Below, piece by piece: positions 36,416-47,839 of a stretch of 64,000 bases of DNA (its first letter is position 1; every line of letters begins with the position of its first letter). Made by a program: the position numbers and the translations under genes. The notes under the pieces were generated by a model. It was not told where the DNA came from. It was given only the letters and a program-made list of their open reading frames with translations, and made no database searches. This DNA comes from Isoetes taiwanensis. Its lineage: Eukaryota; Streptophyta; Lycopodiopsida; Isoetales; Isoetaceae. The stretch lies in contig JAJEKV010000055.1 of the NCBI GenBank assembly GCA_021234155.1, positions 658,366 through 722,365 of the forward strand. The letters are read 5' to 3'.

Positions 36416-37583
36416 TCATGGGCGCATCTCCGGAAACTCACGAAGAATCCAATTGGCATCTTCCCATGTGGCATCTTCCTCAGGACAACCCGCCCATTGA
36501 ACCAAAAATCTCCGTATTGTTCGCCTCCTTAAGCAACGGGTTTCCTCTCGCAAGATACGTTCTGGTCGGGGGTATAAAAAGTTCTCCCTACTTACTAAAT
36601 CATCGTCCCCCAGCATATGGGAAGGATAAAAAACATACTTCCTCAAGTTACTCACATGGAAAACATTATGACCTGTAAGCCACCTTCCCAATACGTTCCA
36701 AAATCTCATACGGACCCGCATACCTAGGGGCCCATTTACCTGCACTTTTAAATGCCAGTGAGCTCTGCTTGGGATTAATCCTCAAGAACACATAATCCCC
36801 TTTTTGAAATTCAAGTGGTCTACGTCTCTTATTTGCATACTGCTTCTGTCTATTTTGTGCCACAGCCAAATTCTGGCGAAGTCTTCTTAGTTGAGCATCC
36901 ATATCCTCCGCTACTTCATTAGCTGCTTCAACATTGCATTGAGGATCTCTCCAATTAAGAGGACAACGGCACTCCTTACCATACATTGCTTCAAAAGGAC
37001 TCATTTTGATGGAATCTTGATAAGTGTTGTTGTATGCAAACTCGGCCAAGTACGAGTCCCATATCTTTGGTTGACTAGGCACATACATCCTGAACATATC
37101 CTCCAAGACTTGATTAACTCGCTCCACTTGGCCATCGGCTTGAGGACGATAAGATGTACTGGCATATAACTTAGTCCCAATATTTTGAAACAGCCCTTGC
37201 CAAAATTGACTCATAGACTTTGTATCCCGATCTGATGAAATAGTGGCCGGCATCCCATGCAACCTAAAAATCTCTTTAACAAATAACTTAGCAATATCCA
37301 TTGCCGTAGCAGTAGTCTTCGTAGGCATAAAATGGGCCTGCTTAGTTAGTCGGTCAACCACAACATAGATTGCATCATAACCTGAGTGTGTCCGGGGTAG
37401 CTCAACAATGAAGTCCATAGAAATACTCTCCCACTTAGAAGATGGAATTACTAAAGGTTGTAATTCTCCAGACTCCCTAAACCTTGATGCTTTTACCTTC
37501 TGACAAGATAAACACCTAGCCACGTACTCCTTAACCATCCTTTTCTGTCCGGGCCAGAAGAAATTCTGGCGCATTTTCCTCAA
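36416..37583 (-). pseudogene. Gypsy integrase with C-terminal chromodomain
   Basis: The frame 37583-36666 holds the end of the zinc-binding part (CLSCQKVKASR) and the DDE core: SISMDFIVELPRTHSGYDAI, SSDRDTK and NQVLEDMFRMYV. A frameshift near 36690 leads to the frame ending at 36416, which contains GPYEIL-type and NVFHVSNLRKYV segments and a chromodomain: ERILREETRCLRRRTIRRFL followed by VQWAGCPEEDATWEDANWIL. In chromoviruses this domain binds histone marks and guides integration. Confidence 0.9.
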
Positions 37584-37609
37584 AGTTTTGTGTACCCCTG
37601 GGTGGCCCG

Positions 37610-38290
37610 CTAAAGGACTAACAACTTCAATCTCAACTCCTGATCATTAGGAATACACATATGGCCATTATAATATAAAACTCCTTTGGACAATGCATAC
37701 CTCGGAAAATCTTGGGGGTTCTCCAACACAGGTGCAAAATATGGATCATTCCTCAATTTGCTAAGAATATCTGCATCCCATTGTCCTTGAAGCACACTAA
37801 TAGAAGTTAAGAATGACCTTCTAGACAAAGCATCCGCAATCACATTTTCTTTGCCAGGTTGATATTCAATTTCAAAATCATACTCTTCCCTTAGTTGCAT
37901 CCACCTCCTTTGCCTATTATTCAAATATGGCTGTTTTGCAAAATACTTCAAATTTTGGTGGTCAGTCTTCAAAAAGAAACGACGACCCAATAAATAATGT
38001 CTCCATACCCTTAAGGCATGGATAATAGCCAACATTTCCAGATCATGCACTGGGTAATTTTGTTCAGCAGGAGACAACTTACGAGATATATAAGCACAAA
38101 CGCGGCCATTCTGCAGTAAGACTCCCCCTATAGCTTTCCCAGAAGCATCAGTGACTACATGAAAGGGTATATTCATATCTGGAATCCTTAAAATTGGTGC
38201 ACTAATCAAAACATCCTTTAACTTTTGGAAACTTTCTTGACAACTATCAGTCCAATGCAAATCATTCTTCTTACCCAGCAAAGAAGTCAA
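37610..38290 (-). pseudogene. Gypsy RNase H domain
   Basis: One open frame with the RT-connection segment and RNase H: FHVVTDASGKAIGGVLLQNG, AYISRKLSPAEQNYPVHDLE, FFLKTDHQNLKYFAKQ and ENVIADALSRR. A stop region or short frame change separates it from the reverse transcriptase at 38333 and from the integrase at 37583. Confidence 0.92.
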
Positions 38291-38332
38291 AGGAGCCGCA
38301 ATCTTTGCAAATTTAGGAACAAATTTGTGGTA

Positions 38333-39149
38333 TTACCCCGCTAATCCCAGGAATGATCTTACCTCCTTCACTGTCTTTGGCGTGGGCCAATCCCTAGCTG
38401 CCTCAACCTTGGAAGGATCTGGCTCCAATCCCTTCTCTGAAATAACATGCCCAAGGTATACCAACCTAGTTTGTGCAAAAGAACACTTAGATAACTTACC
38501 ATACAACCTTTCTTGCCGCAAAATAGCTAATGTCTGGTTTACATATTCCACATGCTCCTCTAATGTCCTGGAATATACCAAAATATCATCAAAGAAAACC
38601 AATATAAACTTATCCAAGAAAGATCGGAATATCTCATTCATTAGGGCGATAAAAGGTGGGGAGCATTTGTCAACCCAAAGGGCATTACAACAAACTCGTA
38701 ATGTCCGTGAGCGTGTCCTAAATGCAGTCTTATAAATATCGTGTCCTTGATCCGGATCGATGATATCCGGCATCGTAGATCAATTTTTGTGAAGTACTTA
38801 GCTTGTCCCAACTGATCAAATAGCTCATCAACCCTAGGCAATGCATATCTATTCTTCACTGTAATCTGGTTAAGCATGCGGTAATCAATACACAACCTTA
38901 ATGTCCCATCTTTCTTTTTTACAAACAAAACTGGCGCCCAAATGGAGAAACACTCGGCCGTATAAACCCTTGTTCCAATAATTCCGCTAACTGTTTCTTC
39001 AATTCGGCCATCTCTAATGCATGATATCTATATGGTGGCCTTGATGTGGGTTCAGCCCCAGGAACAAGTTCTATCTCATGATCTACCATTCTATGTGGAG
39101 GCAATTCCGTTAATTCTTTAGGAAACACATCGGAAAACTCATCCAACAC
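38333..39149 (-). pseudogene. Gypsy reverse transcriptase, frameshifted
   Basis: In element order: EFSDVFPKELTELPPHRMVD and [12 protein letters not shown] (39149-38919), then [20 protein letters not shown] and [13 protein letters not shown] (from 38928), then shifts of frame through 38790-38650 where [15 protein letters not shown] is still readable, then [20 protein letters not shown] with the catalytic FFDD, and the end of the domain (LVYLGHVISEKG, SFLGLAG). At least two small indels fall near 38640-38790. Confidence 0.9.
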
Positions 39150-39152
39150 CTT

Positions 39153-39602
39153 CTAGATCTCAGGAGCAATAGGTTGTTCCTGTAACTCTGCAGTACCCAA
39201 GAATGAATCTAACAACAATGCACATCCCATTCTTATGCACCCGTTCTTAATCTGTTTCTTAAAACTTTTCCGGGACAAAGGTGTAACTACTAATGGCGAA
39301 GGCAATCCTTCCAGCACAAACTTATCTCCATTAGGACTTTGGCATGTAACCATTTTGCTCTCCCGCGAATCAATGCAAGCTTTATGTGGCCTCAACCATG
39401 ACATTCCTAGAATAGCATCATACTTCCCTAGGCTCAATACTTCAAAACTAGTATGGGACTCAAGATCTCCTACTTGGAATTCAAGATTGTCTACCTTAGC
39501 ATAAGAAGTCTTAATTTTGCCATCAGCCAACTCCACATATCTAGGGTCCCGACTAATCATATTCAAATCTAGTTTCTTTGCCACTTTGGGGAAATAAAAC
39601 AA
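39153..39602 (-). pseudogene. Gypsy aspartic protease region
   Basis: The frame reads ISRDPRYVELADGKIKTSYA, LEFQVGDLESHTSFEVL and DAILGMSWLRPH, the usual retropepsin-flanking pattern of plant Gypsy elements. The catalytic DCGST-like segment lies just upstream near 39603-39630, in a different frame. The domain is therefore interrupted. Confidence 0.8.
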
Positions 39603-39679
39603 TGTGTACTACCACAATCAATAAGAAAGAGCTGGAACTCCATGAATAATACGGAACTCGATGACCATGTTTTGATTAT

Positions 39680-40908
39680 CTACACGACCACGGTCCGCTG
39701 CGCAAAGATACATGCACATTCTTTCCACAGAGGGTCAGGCGGATCCGAAAGCAGCCCTAACTTCAACTGCAGGGTTAGCTTGTGCCATAATCCTGTTATC
39801 TCCCCTAGCTTGTCCTCTGCCACCCCTGTTATTATCCCAAAAACCTCCACGACCACCACGGTTACCTCGGCCTCCATTTTCCGCCTTGGCCTCGTCCATA
39901 AGTATCACTAGAATTCGACTGGACCAGCGGGTTTGTTGGCCCTCCACGTTGAGAACATGCGCGAGGGCGGTACTATCCATCTACCTTCTCGGACAATCTC
40001 TTCCATAATGACCAACTTTCTCGCACCTAAAGCATCGATTCTCATTAATACACTTTTCCCCGGTTTCATCATTCAAAGGTGCATACATAGGTCGAGATCC
40101 TCGACTTTGACCATCCTCCACGCATACTAACGGCATGTGCGGCCATGCCACCCACGCTAGGGAATCTACCTCTACTCGTAGATCCACCCGGCCCCGCCAT
40201 GTGGAAGGAGCTTGTCTCTTCTTAGCATTCTCCAAGGTTGCTTTTTTCATAAATCGATTCACGATTCTTAGCAATTACGAATACCTCCTCCGGATCCTTA
40301 TAAGACACACACGACATTGTGCTCTTAATATCAACCTACAAACCCTTCACAAACCGAAAGCACAAAGCTTCTCCTTATCCTCAAAAGGACAATGATCTGC
40401 GAACCTTCCGAACTTTTCATTATATTGACCCTTTGTCCTTTCTCGTGTCAAGTCAAGAACTCATTCATCTTGTCTACTTTGTACCCGGGAGGCATAAAGT
40501 GTCCTTCAAAAGCGATCTTAAACTCTTGCCAAGTTGCCCACCTTTGCAACCTTATTTATGTCCTGCAAGTAATTCTCCCACCATACTCTAGCAAATCCAC
40601 CCAACATTGCTCGAGCCAATACGGCTTTAGCAGAGTCTTGAGCATTGATGAGTTTAAAATAAAACTCAACCCCACCGCGAAGCCATGAGTCAGCATCATC
40701 CCTGTAACATTTTCTCGGTAAATACTTCCCTCTTAGTGTCCAGCACCTTCTCCTTTGCCTTTGTCATTTCTTTGTCTTTTTGTTGCGACGCTTCTGTTGC
40801 AACACTTGGCCGGATAGCCCGCAAGATATCGGGCTACATCGGGGTTCCACTAGGCCCAACTCCACCAGCCGGGTCCAACTCCTCTTGGGGATCCTCACGG
40901 GAACTCAT
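39680..40908 (-). pseudogene. Gypsy gag
   Basis: It begins at ATG 40908-40906 (MSSREDPQEELDPAGGVGPS). Capsid codons are broken into several frames between 40900 and 40280. The zinc knuckle CFRCEKVGHYGRDC (C-x2-C-x4-H-x4-C) lies near 40040-39995, and a glycine/arginine-rich stretch follows near 39880-39800. Many short indels are present. Confidence 0.82.
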
Positions 40909-40979
40909 CTCTACAAGAATCTGAAACCATAGCAAATATCATCAATAATAAAAAATCTCATAATCCACTAACGAACTTT

Positions 40980-40992
40980 GCTCGATACCAAC
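40980..40992 (-). promoter_or_regulatory. Gypsy primer binding site (initiator Met tRNA type)
   Basis: Minus strand TTGGTATCGAGC resembles TGGTATCAGAGC with one base missing. It sits between the gag start and the inner end of the 5' LTR. The missing base may be real or a sequencing error. Confidence 0.7.
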
Positions 40993-43363
40993 CGTGGCCG
41001 GCCCGGCGATTAACCTCTCGGTAACTGGAGATCCCATCGATCTCTACCGTTGGATCTACTTAACCTTAGGAACTCAAGAATTGATACATGCAACTTAGGT
41101 AAAGAATTTAATCTTTATACATGCTCTAAGGTCCCAAATAAAATTATACTTGCCATTACTCGGCAAAACTTCACACAACACCCAGGCTTTAAAATAATGT
41201 TAACTTCAATCCCATATATAATAATAATAATAGTCAAGTTAATTTAACAGCAATCCACACGCATCTACCCTCGCCTTTCCGAAGCTTGGCTACTCTGCGG
41301 AGCGTCTTGCACCCTGCTTACACCATTAACCACGGGGGTTAGTCGGACGGACTAAGTGGGGATCGGGATCTAGGTCATATCTAGCATTAATAATCACAAA
41401 GCATCAACTTAAAACAATAACGTAGCCTTACCGTAACCTCGCCCCTGCAATCCAAGTAATTAATCCAACAAGCACAATGCATAATTATACCAAACATAGC
41501 CATTGCAACTTGAGTCCAACATTAAAAACCACACATACAAAAGCCAAGCAACCAAAGCATCAACATTGCAATCAATATTCCTGCGGGTGCGAGCAAGGTC
41601 AACTTCGGTGATCAGGCCCGATTGACATAGAGGCGGGGGGTAACCACGTGTGTACACCATCCATCCACGCGTCCGGCATTGGAGGACCACTTAGCGTGCA
41701 TGACGTTGTACCATACGGTACCAACGCCCGATGTTCAAATATTACCATTTGCATAGCACTGTGCAAAACCGTGAGTCTAGACCATCGCACCTAGACTCCG
41801 GCCCCAGAGGTCTATATCAAAGAATTACATCAGATAATTACGTAATTCACCATCATTATGACCCATGCCTTAACAAGCTTACATCAAGTTAATTCCATAC
41901 ACACTCTATGTAACAAGGAAAAGTTCAACCATGACTCAATAATTATGATAACCTCAATAATGCAAAATAAAAGATAAACATCTACATTTTTCCAAGAATC
42001 ACTAACAACAAGATTACTATCTACATTTAAGACTTTAATAATGTTTAACCTATAGCATTCAACTATCGTCATGTTTCTATTACCAACTTCCTCCGTACAT
42101 AACACTTGTGCCTTGTTTTTTTTCCTCTCTTCATTTAATTAATTCCAAAGGTTAAATATATAGCTAGGTAACTTGTAAGACTACTCATGTCGTAATCGTA
42201 AATTACGTATATCCATTAGCATAAACTCCTCCTTACTTAGGCCTCAATCTCAAATAAATTCCTCACCCAACTCATGGTTCCAGCTAACCCTTGCCATATT
42301 AAATTAACCTATAACCTTAGCTTAAATTATTAACCTCACTTTATTATTATATTAGCCTACCAAAACTAACTATTATCTTTGTTTGTTTTTGTTTTTTAAC
42401 CTAACGTGCGTTTAACAGAAATGCACTCTCATTTCGGTGAGCGTCGGATCGGCCTCAGACCCTCAAATCATCATGAGAAGCCCATAAAACATCCCGATTT
42501 TGCCTTCTCAAGGCCTCTTGGATCATTTCGGCCTACCTGCGGCACGATTCAGGAGGTTTCAGATCGGTTTCTGGCCGTCAGAATCATGTTATCCACAGCC
42601 AAGTTCTTGCTTCAATCCTCCTAATTTTGCATTCTTTCTCCATTTCGGCCTTCCTAAGGCCCAATTCGGCCTGTCCCAGGGCAATTTGCCATGCTTTTCA
42701 AACATTTCCATTCGACAAGATCATGCCGGAGCTACTTTCTTTGCATGCAAGAGAAATTCCACTTTGTCTTTGCTAGTTCGGCTTCATCACTTAATTTTAA
42801 CCCATTCTTCAAACATCCTAACCAATCTAACCCATCCCAGCTTCCTTTACCACGGATTACAGTCACATCTCTTACTATAACCATGATGAAAATTTCAGAA
42901 AAATATTCAATTTGTTGCCAGCCATGCAAACCCAATTATCTCAATATTAAAGAATCACTATCCATGCCGTGCGTTCATGTTAACAACCATGCTCATACAA
43001 TCCAATTCTATTCCCAGGCTAGATACATAACCACAAATTTAAGCAAGCACATAAAAGCTACACTAGAAAACCCCAGGTGTAAGTCTTGATCCCCACCTGG
43101 AATCCCGCTTGCTTCGTCTGCACTCCAACACGCTCCCAAAGTATCGCTCACACCTCGCTCCTTGACAATTGGATTTGCAATCTATCGCCTTCCAAATGCT
43201 TCACGCTGTACTTGTATTTATTATTAATCACCAGTATATTTATCCGTATAATCTCTACATATACGATATATATACTCTGCATGCATAGTATTTAATGATT
43301 ATTCCTTTGCATCCATTAATAAAGTAATTCCACAATGTACCTCAAAATCCTAGGTCCGTTACA
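40993..43363 (-). repeat. Gypsy 5' LTR, about 2.37 kb, internally shortened
   Basis: Aligns with 33528-36385 from about 33693 on. About 165 bases next to the primer site and about 330 bases near 41305 are missing relative to the other LTR. At 41305 the junction is at cttg, present on both sides of the segment in the other LTR, consistent with deletion by short homology. Confidence 0.88.
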
Positions 43364-43368
43364 CCAAG

Positions 43369-43762
43369 CTCCTCCCTTAATGTGGTCTGACCTGCTGCAA
43401 ACACAGAGATCGATTCTTCACTACAACCGCCTAGATAAGCCAAGCAGTCTCTGCAAAACACACCGGGTAAAGCCAAGTCTGCTTCGGCAAAAACACTTCC
43501 GGTTTCAGAGCAAATCCGGACTGACTTCTTCCGGAATGGGTGACAATCTGTTCACCTCAGCCTTCTGTGCTGAGTAACGGACCATTAATCAGTGATCCGG
43601 CCTTCTTCCTGCAACTTTGATTCGGTTCCCCTTCTCTGTCTTTCTCCATCGATTCAACCTCTCCCTATTATTGTCTTCACCTGAACCGCCGTTTGCAAAG
43701 CGTGTGTGTGTGGAGCAGTCATTCCATGACACGTGTATGATGTACAGGCTGTAATTCCATCA
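43369..43762 (-). repeat. Copia 5' LTR, outer part
   Basis: Continues the LTR split at 33527 and matches 27124-27522. It is followed by tttat (43763-43767), the right copy of the Copia target site duplication. Confidence 0.92.
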
Positions 43763-44787
43763 TTTATTGCTAAAGTACACAGCTCCTTTTTATTACTAAA
43801 ATACAATCGTAGGACATTTATATGGTTGCACCTGGTTTTTTCATCTTGCTAAGCAGATAATTATATGGTGTTATGATAAACTAAATTTGGAATGCTTTAG
43901 ACAATAAAACGCTAGTGATACAACTTTTAACTTTAATAAGAACCAAAACGATTTATAGCTTTTAACTTGTTAAGAACCATTGCATTCTAATGGAAAACCA
44001 TTATCGTTTCAATGCAATAAATTGGAAAGGCTTTGAAGCACTATGACATTTTAACACATTAAAAACCATTTAAATTTACTATCTTATTTTAGCATCTTTG
44101 AGAACTATATTAAAAAATGCTACACTAGATATATACCCTGTCTTTTTACCACCATGCTATACCACGTCAACAAACTGCACATGAAGCACGATATGAAACT
44201 ACTATTACTAAGCATGTTGAAACACCACCTAAATAAACACCATGTGTGAAGCACCATATGAAACAACTACTATTGAACATGTTGAAACACCACCTAAATA
44301 AACACTATGTATAAACCATTGATAATTACTTTGTCAAAATACCGCTTTAATAAAACACACCAGAAAACCACATGCGGTTTTTAATGATATCAACCCACAA
44401 ACATGCGTTGGTATTATTGAACGGGTTTTTATATATAGCCAAGGAAAAAACCTATAGCCTTGTGATGTGATCAGCCAAGTTTTAGCCACTAAAATCACAC
44501 TTACTCTTGAGCGATTGATACAAAAGTTTCAAATTCAATACAAAAGTCAATACTAGAAATAAAAGGCAATGTGTGACCCTTTATTGTTTCTTTGCAAAAA
44601 CAACATTTGGAAACAACTATTTTAAAAAAATGATGTTTCTATTTTCTAATTACTACATATCACATTGAGGAAAACAACATTTGAAAACAACAATCATTTA
44701 TTAAACAATACATGTGGATTCTTGAAAATTACGTCTCTTTTTTTTGGGAAAAACAACTTCAAAAAACTACAAATGGAGCAAAAAAAA
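43763..44787. other. Intergenic stretch with AT-rich repeats
   Basis: No gene seen. A near-repeat of about 68 bases (gaagcacsatatgaaac ... catgttgaaacaccacctaaataaacac) occurs around 44181-44249 and 44249-44306. Motifs such as aaccacatgcggttt near 44375 resemble the AACCAC/GTGGTT motifs at 22800-23440, but a connection is not shown. Confidence 0.4.
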
Positions 44788-44900
44788 TGTGACGTTCCAC
44801 GTATTTATACGCCTTTTTGAGTATAAATACCTGACACATCACTATGAATAATTAATGGCGCATTAATTATTCGTAATCCACATTAGGGTGAGATTACTGG
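44788..44900 (+). mobile_element. LTR 5' end, TGTGACG family (remnant)
   Basis: Starts TGTGACGTTCC, then a perfect 9-base stem (gtatttata / tataaatac), like the starts at 3227 and 28689. The segment cgtaatccacattagggtga near 44870 occurs inverted at about 51949-51974. The right end was not found. Confidence 0.4.
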
Positions 44901-45610
44901 TTTTTTTGGCCTGTTTTCAAACCTATAATTATATCTCCACTTTGTTATTTTGTCTCCACCATTCTTTGTTATTTTGTCTCCACCATTCTTCACCATTCTC
45001 AGTATTTCAGTTTATGGCACAGTTTAAACACAGATTACAACTATAGATTACAGATTACACAGGCACAAATTAAAACACAGATTATAAGCAGTGTCAAAGT
45101 TTCAGTTTCCATTAAAACATTTCGAAATTCAAGATCATCATTAAACATCAAGATGGCCGCTTGCTGAGAGCAGATTAATCATTAAACAGGACATGCCCCA
45201 ATCTAAATTTTCGAGCATTTCCAATGAACTTTCCACTGCTATTATGAAAATACCTGCATTATCAAATCTGAGAACGACGGGAAGCCCGGGAGGGAGATGT
45301 AGGTTCACAAAACGGAAAGCTTATTGCAAAGAAAATAAGCTGGAAAGGGAAGAGTTCAAAAAATCTTCCTGGGCAACAGACAAAGGGAGAGGAACATGAA
45401 TCGATAAAAAAGCTAGAGCAACAAAAAAGTTATGGCAGGGAAGGAAAATAAGCAAAATGGGAAAGCAGGTTTGGCTATGGCGAAGCAGGGGATCCGGCAG
45501 TTTCAGCCATCCACGACGAGTTTCCTCTTCTACAAATTAAAAAGGATACTGCCCGAAACCAAGAAGTAAAGTTAACAAATTACAGTCAAAGAACTCGCTC
45601 CAAAGCGAGC
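44901..45610. other. Non-coding stretch
   Basis: Short local duplications (ttgttattttgtctccacca twice near 44942-44982; acacagattac repeats near 45029-45082). A 68-codon frame at 45193-45399 has no family features. Confidence 0.4.
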
Positions 45611-45850
45611 TCACACTCGCCAAAACTCGCCACAATAAGCTTGCACTGCTCCAAGTGAAGAAAACAGAACAATCTTCAAGAAACTTCTGATTTTTTAACC
45701 AAAGGTTTACCAAAACTCGCCAAATCAAGCTGACAGTCGCCACAACTCGCCACAAGTCGCCACAACAACCTCGCACTGCTCCAAGCCAACAAAATTTCCT
45801 GAATCTTCAAGAAACCTTCTATTTTCTAACAAAATCCTACCAAAAATCGC
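45611..45850. repeat. Tandem repeat of about 130 bases, two copies
   Basis: Units contain cgccaca..., gcactgctccaag, aatcttcaagaaac, ttctrattttytaac and taccaaaaatcgcc or taccaaaactcgcc. Matching points at 45641 and 45771 give the period. Short (actcgccac)n-like runs join the units. Confidence 0.7.
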
Positions 45851-45919
45851 CTAATAGTAGGGAATCCAAGCAGCGGCTCGCCTAAACCTCTTACAAAACA
45901 CAAAACTCTGAAGGCAGCA

Positions 45920-46838
45920 GAATTTTGATCGGTCATATCTCTCACATCCGGTGTCAGATTTTCATGTGCTTGGGCTTGTTGGAAAGCTGGTTCAGAGATC
46001 TTTCCAACGGCGTATGGTACCTGCATGCTTGGCATTGTTTCTGTGCTCAAATTGGCACTTTTCCGGGCTGTGTGCTAGGGTTTCTGTGGCAACCGGAGAC
46101 ACTTTGTGGTTGTATCTCTCACATCGATTGTCGATTTTCATGTGCTTGGGCTTGTTGGAAAGCTGGTTCAGAGAGCTTTCCAACGATGTATGATACCTGC
46201 ATGCTTGTCTTTGTTTCAGTGCTCAAATCTGCTGTTTTCCGGGCTGTGTGCTGGTTTTTTTTGTGGCAGCCCTTCTTCTTCCTTCTTTGAGAAGTATAGC
46301 CCTCGCCCGATGCCGTTCTTGGCCTTGGCCACGCCGGTGTTGAAAGGTGTGTGTTGTACTCTTATTGAAGGTTACGAGAATGTTTTACTAATTCATACCC
46401 TAGTTCGATGGTGTTGTTGATGAAAGTCGACACCAATATAGGGATTGGCGTATGTTTTAGTAAGTATTCGATTGGTCTCGTCTTGTGGCGAATTTTGATC
46501 GGTCATATCTCGCATCCGGTGTCGATTTTCATGTGCTTGGGCTTGTTGGAAAGCTGGTTCAGAGATCTTTCTAATGGTGTATGGTACCTGCATGCTTGGC
46601 TTTGTTTCTGTGCTCAAATTGGCACTTTTCCGGGCTGTGTGCTAGGGTTTACGTGGCAATCGGTAGACACTTCAAGCGGTGTATCTCTCACATCGGTGTC
46701 GGATTTTCATGTGCTTGGGCTTGTTGGAAAGCTGGTTCAGAGATCTTTCCAATGGTGTATGTTACCTGCATGCTTGTCTTTGTTTCTATGCTCAAATCTG
46801 CACTTTTCCGGGCTGTGTGCTAGGGTTTTGTGGCAGCC
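45920..46838. repeat. Four hairpin-bearing repeats, about 178-base period in two pairs
   Basis: Units share ttcatgtgcttgggcttgtt at 45961, 46137, 46528 and 46706, then ggaaagctggttcagag, a ctttccaa-type segment, acctgcatgcttg, tttctgtgctcaaat and ttttccgggctgtgtgctagg. Spacing is 176, 391 and 178 bases, so there are two adjacent pairs separated by unrelated sequence (46276-46490). Each unit can form a stem of ttggaaag with ctttccaa, with one mismatch in some copies. Confidence 0.85.
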
Positions 46839-47839
46839 GGTAATTTTTTCCGGATATCGAGTCGTCGCCCAAGTCATACCCCAAGTCATGGCCACGGAAC
46901 CGCAGTCCGTGTGTGGACCCACACTTGGTTGGTGAGCTACCTCGGACCACACCAACCCATCTTGGGAAGGCCCAAACACACCAACCAGGTTGACCCCACG
47001 CAGCAGAGCCCTGGGAAGACCATGAAGCGGGGCCACCAAGGAAGAGGCCCGCCGAGGCGAGGGAGAGACGCGTCTTCCATGAAGAGGGAGGCCGAGCCAA
47101 GGCTAGTCGACCCGACGGCAGGGCCATACTGAGCAATCCGCCCGGTCGAACCTTGGAGCCGCGATCCGGGCGAGGGTTGAGGCCAGCGGTGCTGCTGCGG
47201 GCCTCCCCGACGAGGTGGGAGAACATAACATCTCCGGATATTACGCAGTGATTGGTGCGGAAAAGCGGCGAATCCACGGTGGAGGATCGCGTCACGGCGA
47301 GGCGGATGATAGCATCCACTTGCTACAATTTGATGACGGCAATACCAGCAGGAGCTTGCAGATATGAGGGGGCGGTAGACACCGTGTTGGCAGCTATGGA
47401 AGCGGGACGGGGCGTGAACGGGTAGAGCAGGGAGACACTGTGTAACCTGTCGCCGGATCCGGGCGAGGTTGAGGGAGGCTAAGGCCATGGTGACGAGGGA
47501 TAATGGCAGCCCTCTGTCGAGAGGTTGCGCAGGCCGCCAGCCGGAGACAAGGATTCCAGTGCTTTCGAAGCTAGCCCGTGCGTAATCGCCGGAGTAAGGC
47601 AGCACGAGATCGAGCTACAGGACCCGCCACGTTCTTGTTAGCGCAAGGGCCTCCATGCGCGGGCATATGAGCAACTCGCCATTGCAGCGGGAGATGGCAA
47701 GACATGACAACGCCCTTCAAGAGCTGAGCCGGACAGGAGAACGTAAAACCACAAAGAAAGAACATACCAACCCCAGCGAACCCACCAACCTACGGGGCGT
47801 CAACTGAACACATGCGGACATTCAGATCAGATCAGGGCG
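46839..47839 (+). other. GC-rich stretch upstream of the LINE
   Basis: GC content rises sharply here. Long frames exist on the minus strand (222 codons at 46937-47605) and on other frames, which is expected by chance in GC-rich DNA. It may be the 5' part of the LINE, including ORF1, but it has no counterpart in the second LINE copy and no motif was recognised. Confidence 0.35.

Larger units (their letters stand above)
33528..43363 (-). mobile_element. Gypsy retrotransposon with chromodomain (chromovirus, Tekay/Del-like), nested in Copia LTR
   Basis: The 9836-base element starts TGTAACGGACC and ends GGTCCGTTACA, perfect 11-base inverted ends, and is flanked by ccaag at 33523-33527 and 43364-43368. 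The internal region on the minus strand has the order gag-protease-reverse transcriptase-RNase H-integrase-chromodomain, which defines Gypsy chromoviruses. Long LTRs (2.86 kb and 2.37 kb) fit Tekay/Del-like members. All enzyme domains are present, but frameshifts in reverse transcriptase and integrase make it non-autonomous. It is younger than the Copia element it splits. Confidence 0.93.
27038..43762 (-). mobile_element. Copia LTR retrotransposon, interrupted by two later insertions
   Basis: The element reads on the minus strand. The LTRs are 27038-27522 and 33442-33527 plus 43369-43762 (split). They begin TGATGGAATTAC and end CTTATCA in element orientation. The flanking target site duplication is tttat (27033-27037 and 43763-43767). 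A polypurine tract (ctgagggggaga) lies next to the 3' LTR near 27523-27534 and an initiator-Met type primer site next to the 5' LTR. Subtracting the Gypsy insertion (9836 bases plus one TSD) and the solo LTR (1584) leaves about 5.3 kb, normal for Copia. Gene order gag-protease-integrase-reverse transcriptase-RNase H confirms the superfamily. Several stops and frameshifts make it non-autonomous. Confidence 0.92.

Noticed and set aside
45920..46838. CRISPR-like array
   Set aside because: The repeats are long (about 178 bases), only four in number, and lack uniform spacers. The context is eukaryotic.
46937..47605. A 222-codon open frame on the minus strand
   Set aside because: It lies in GC-rich DNA where several frames are open at once, has no recognisable domain, and is not preserved elsewhere in the window.
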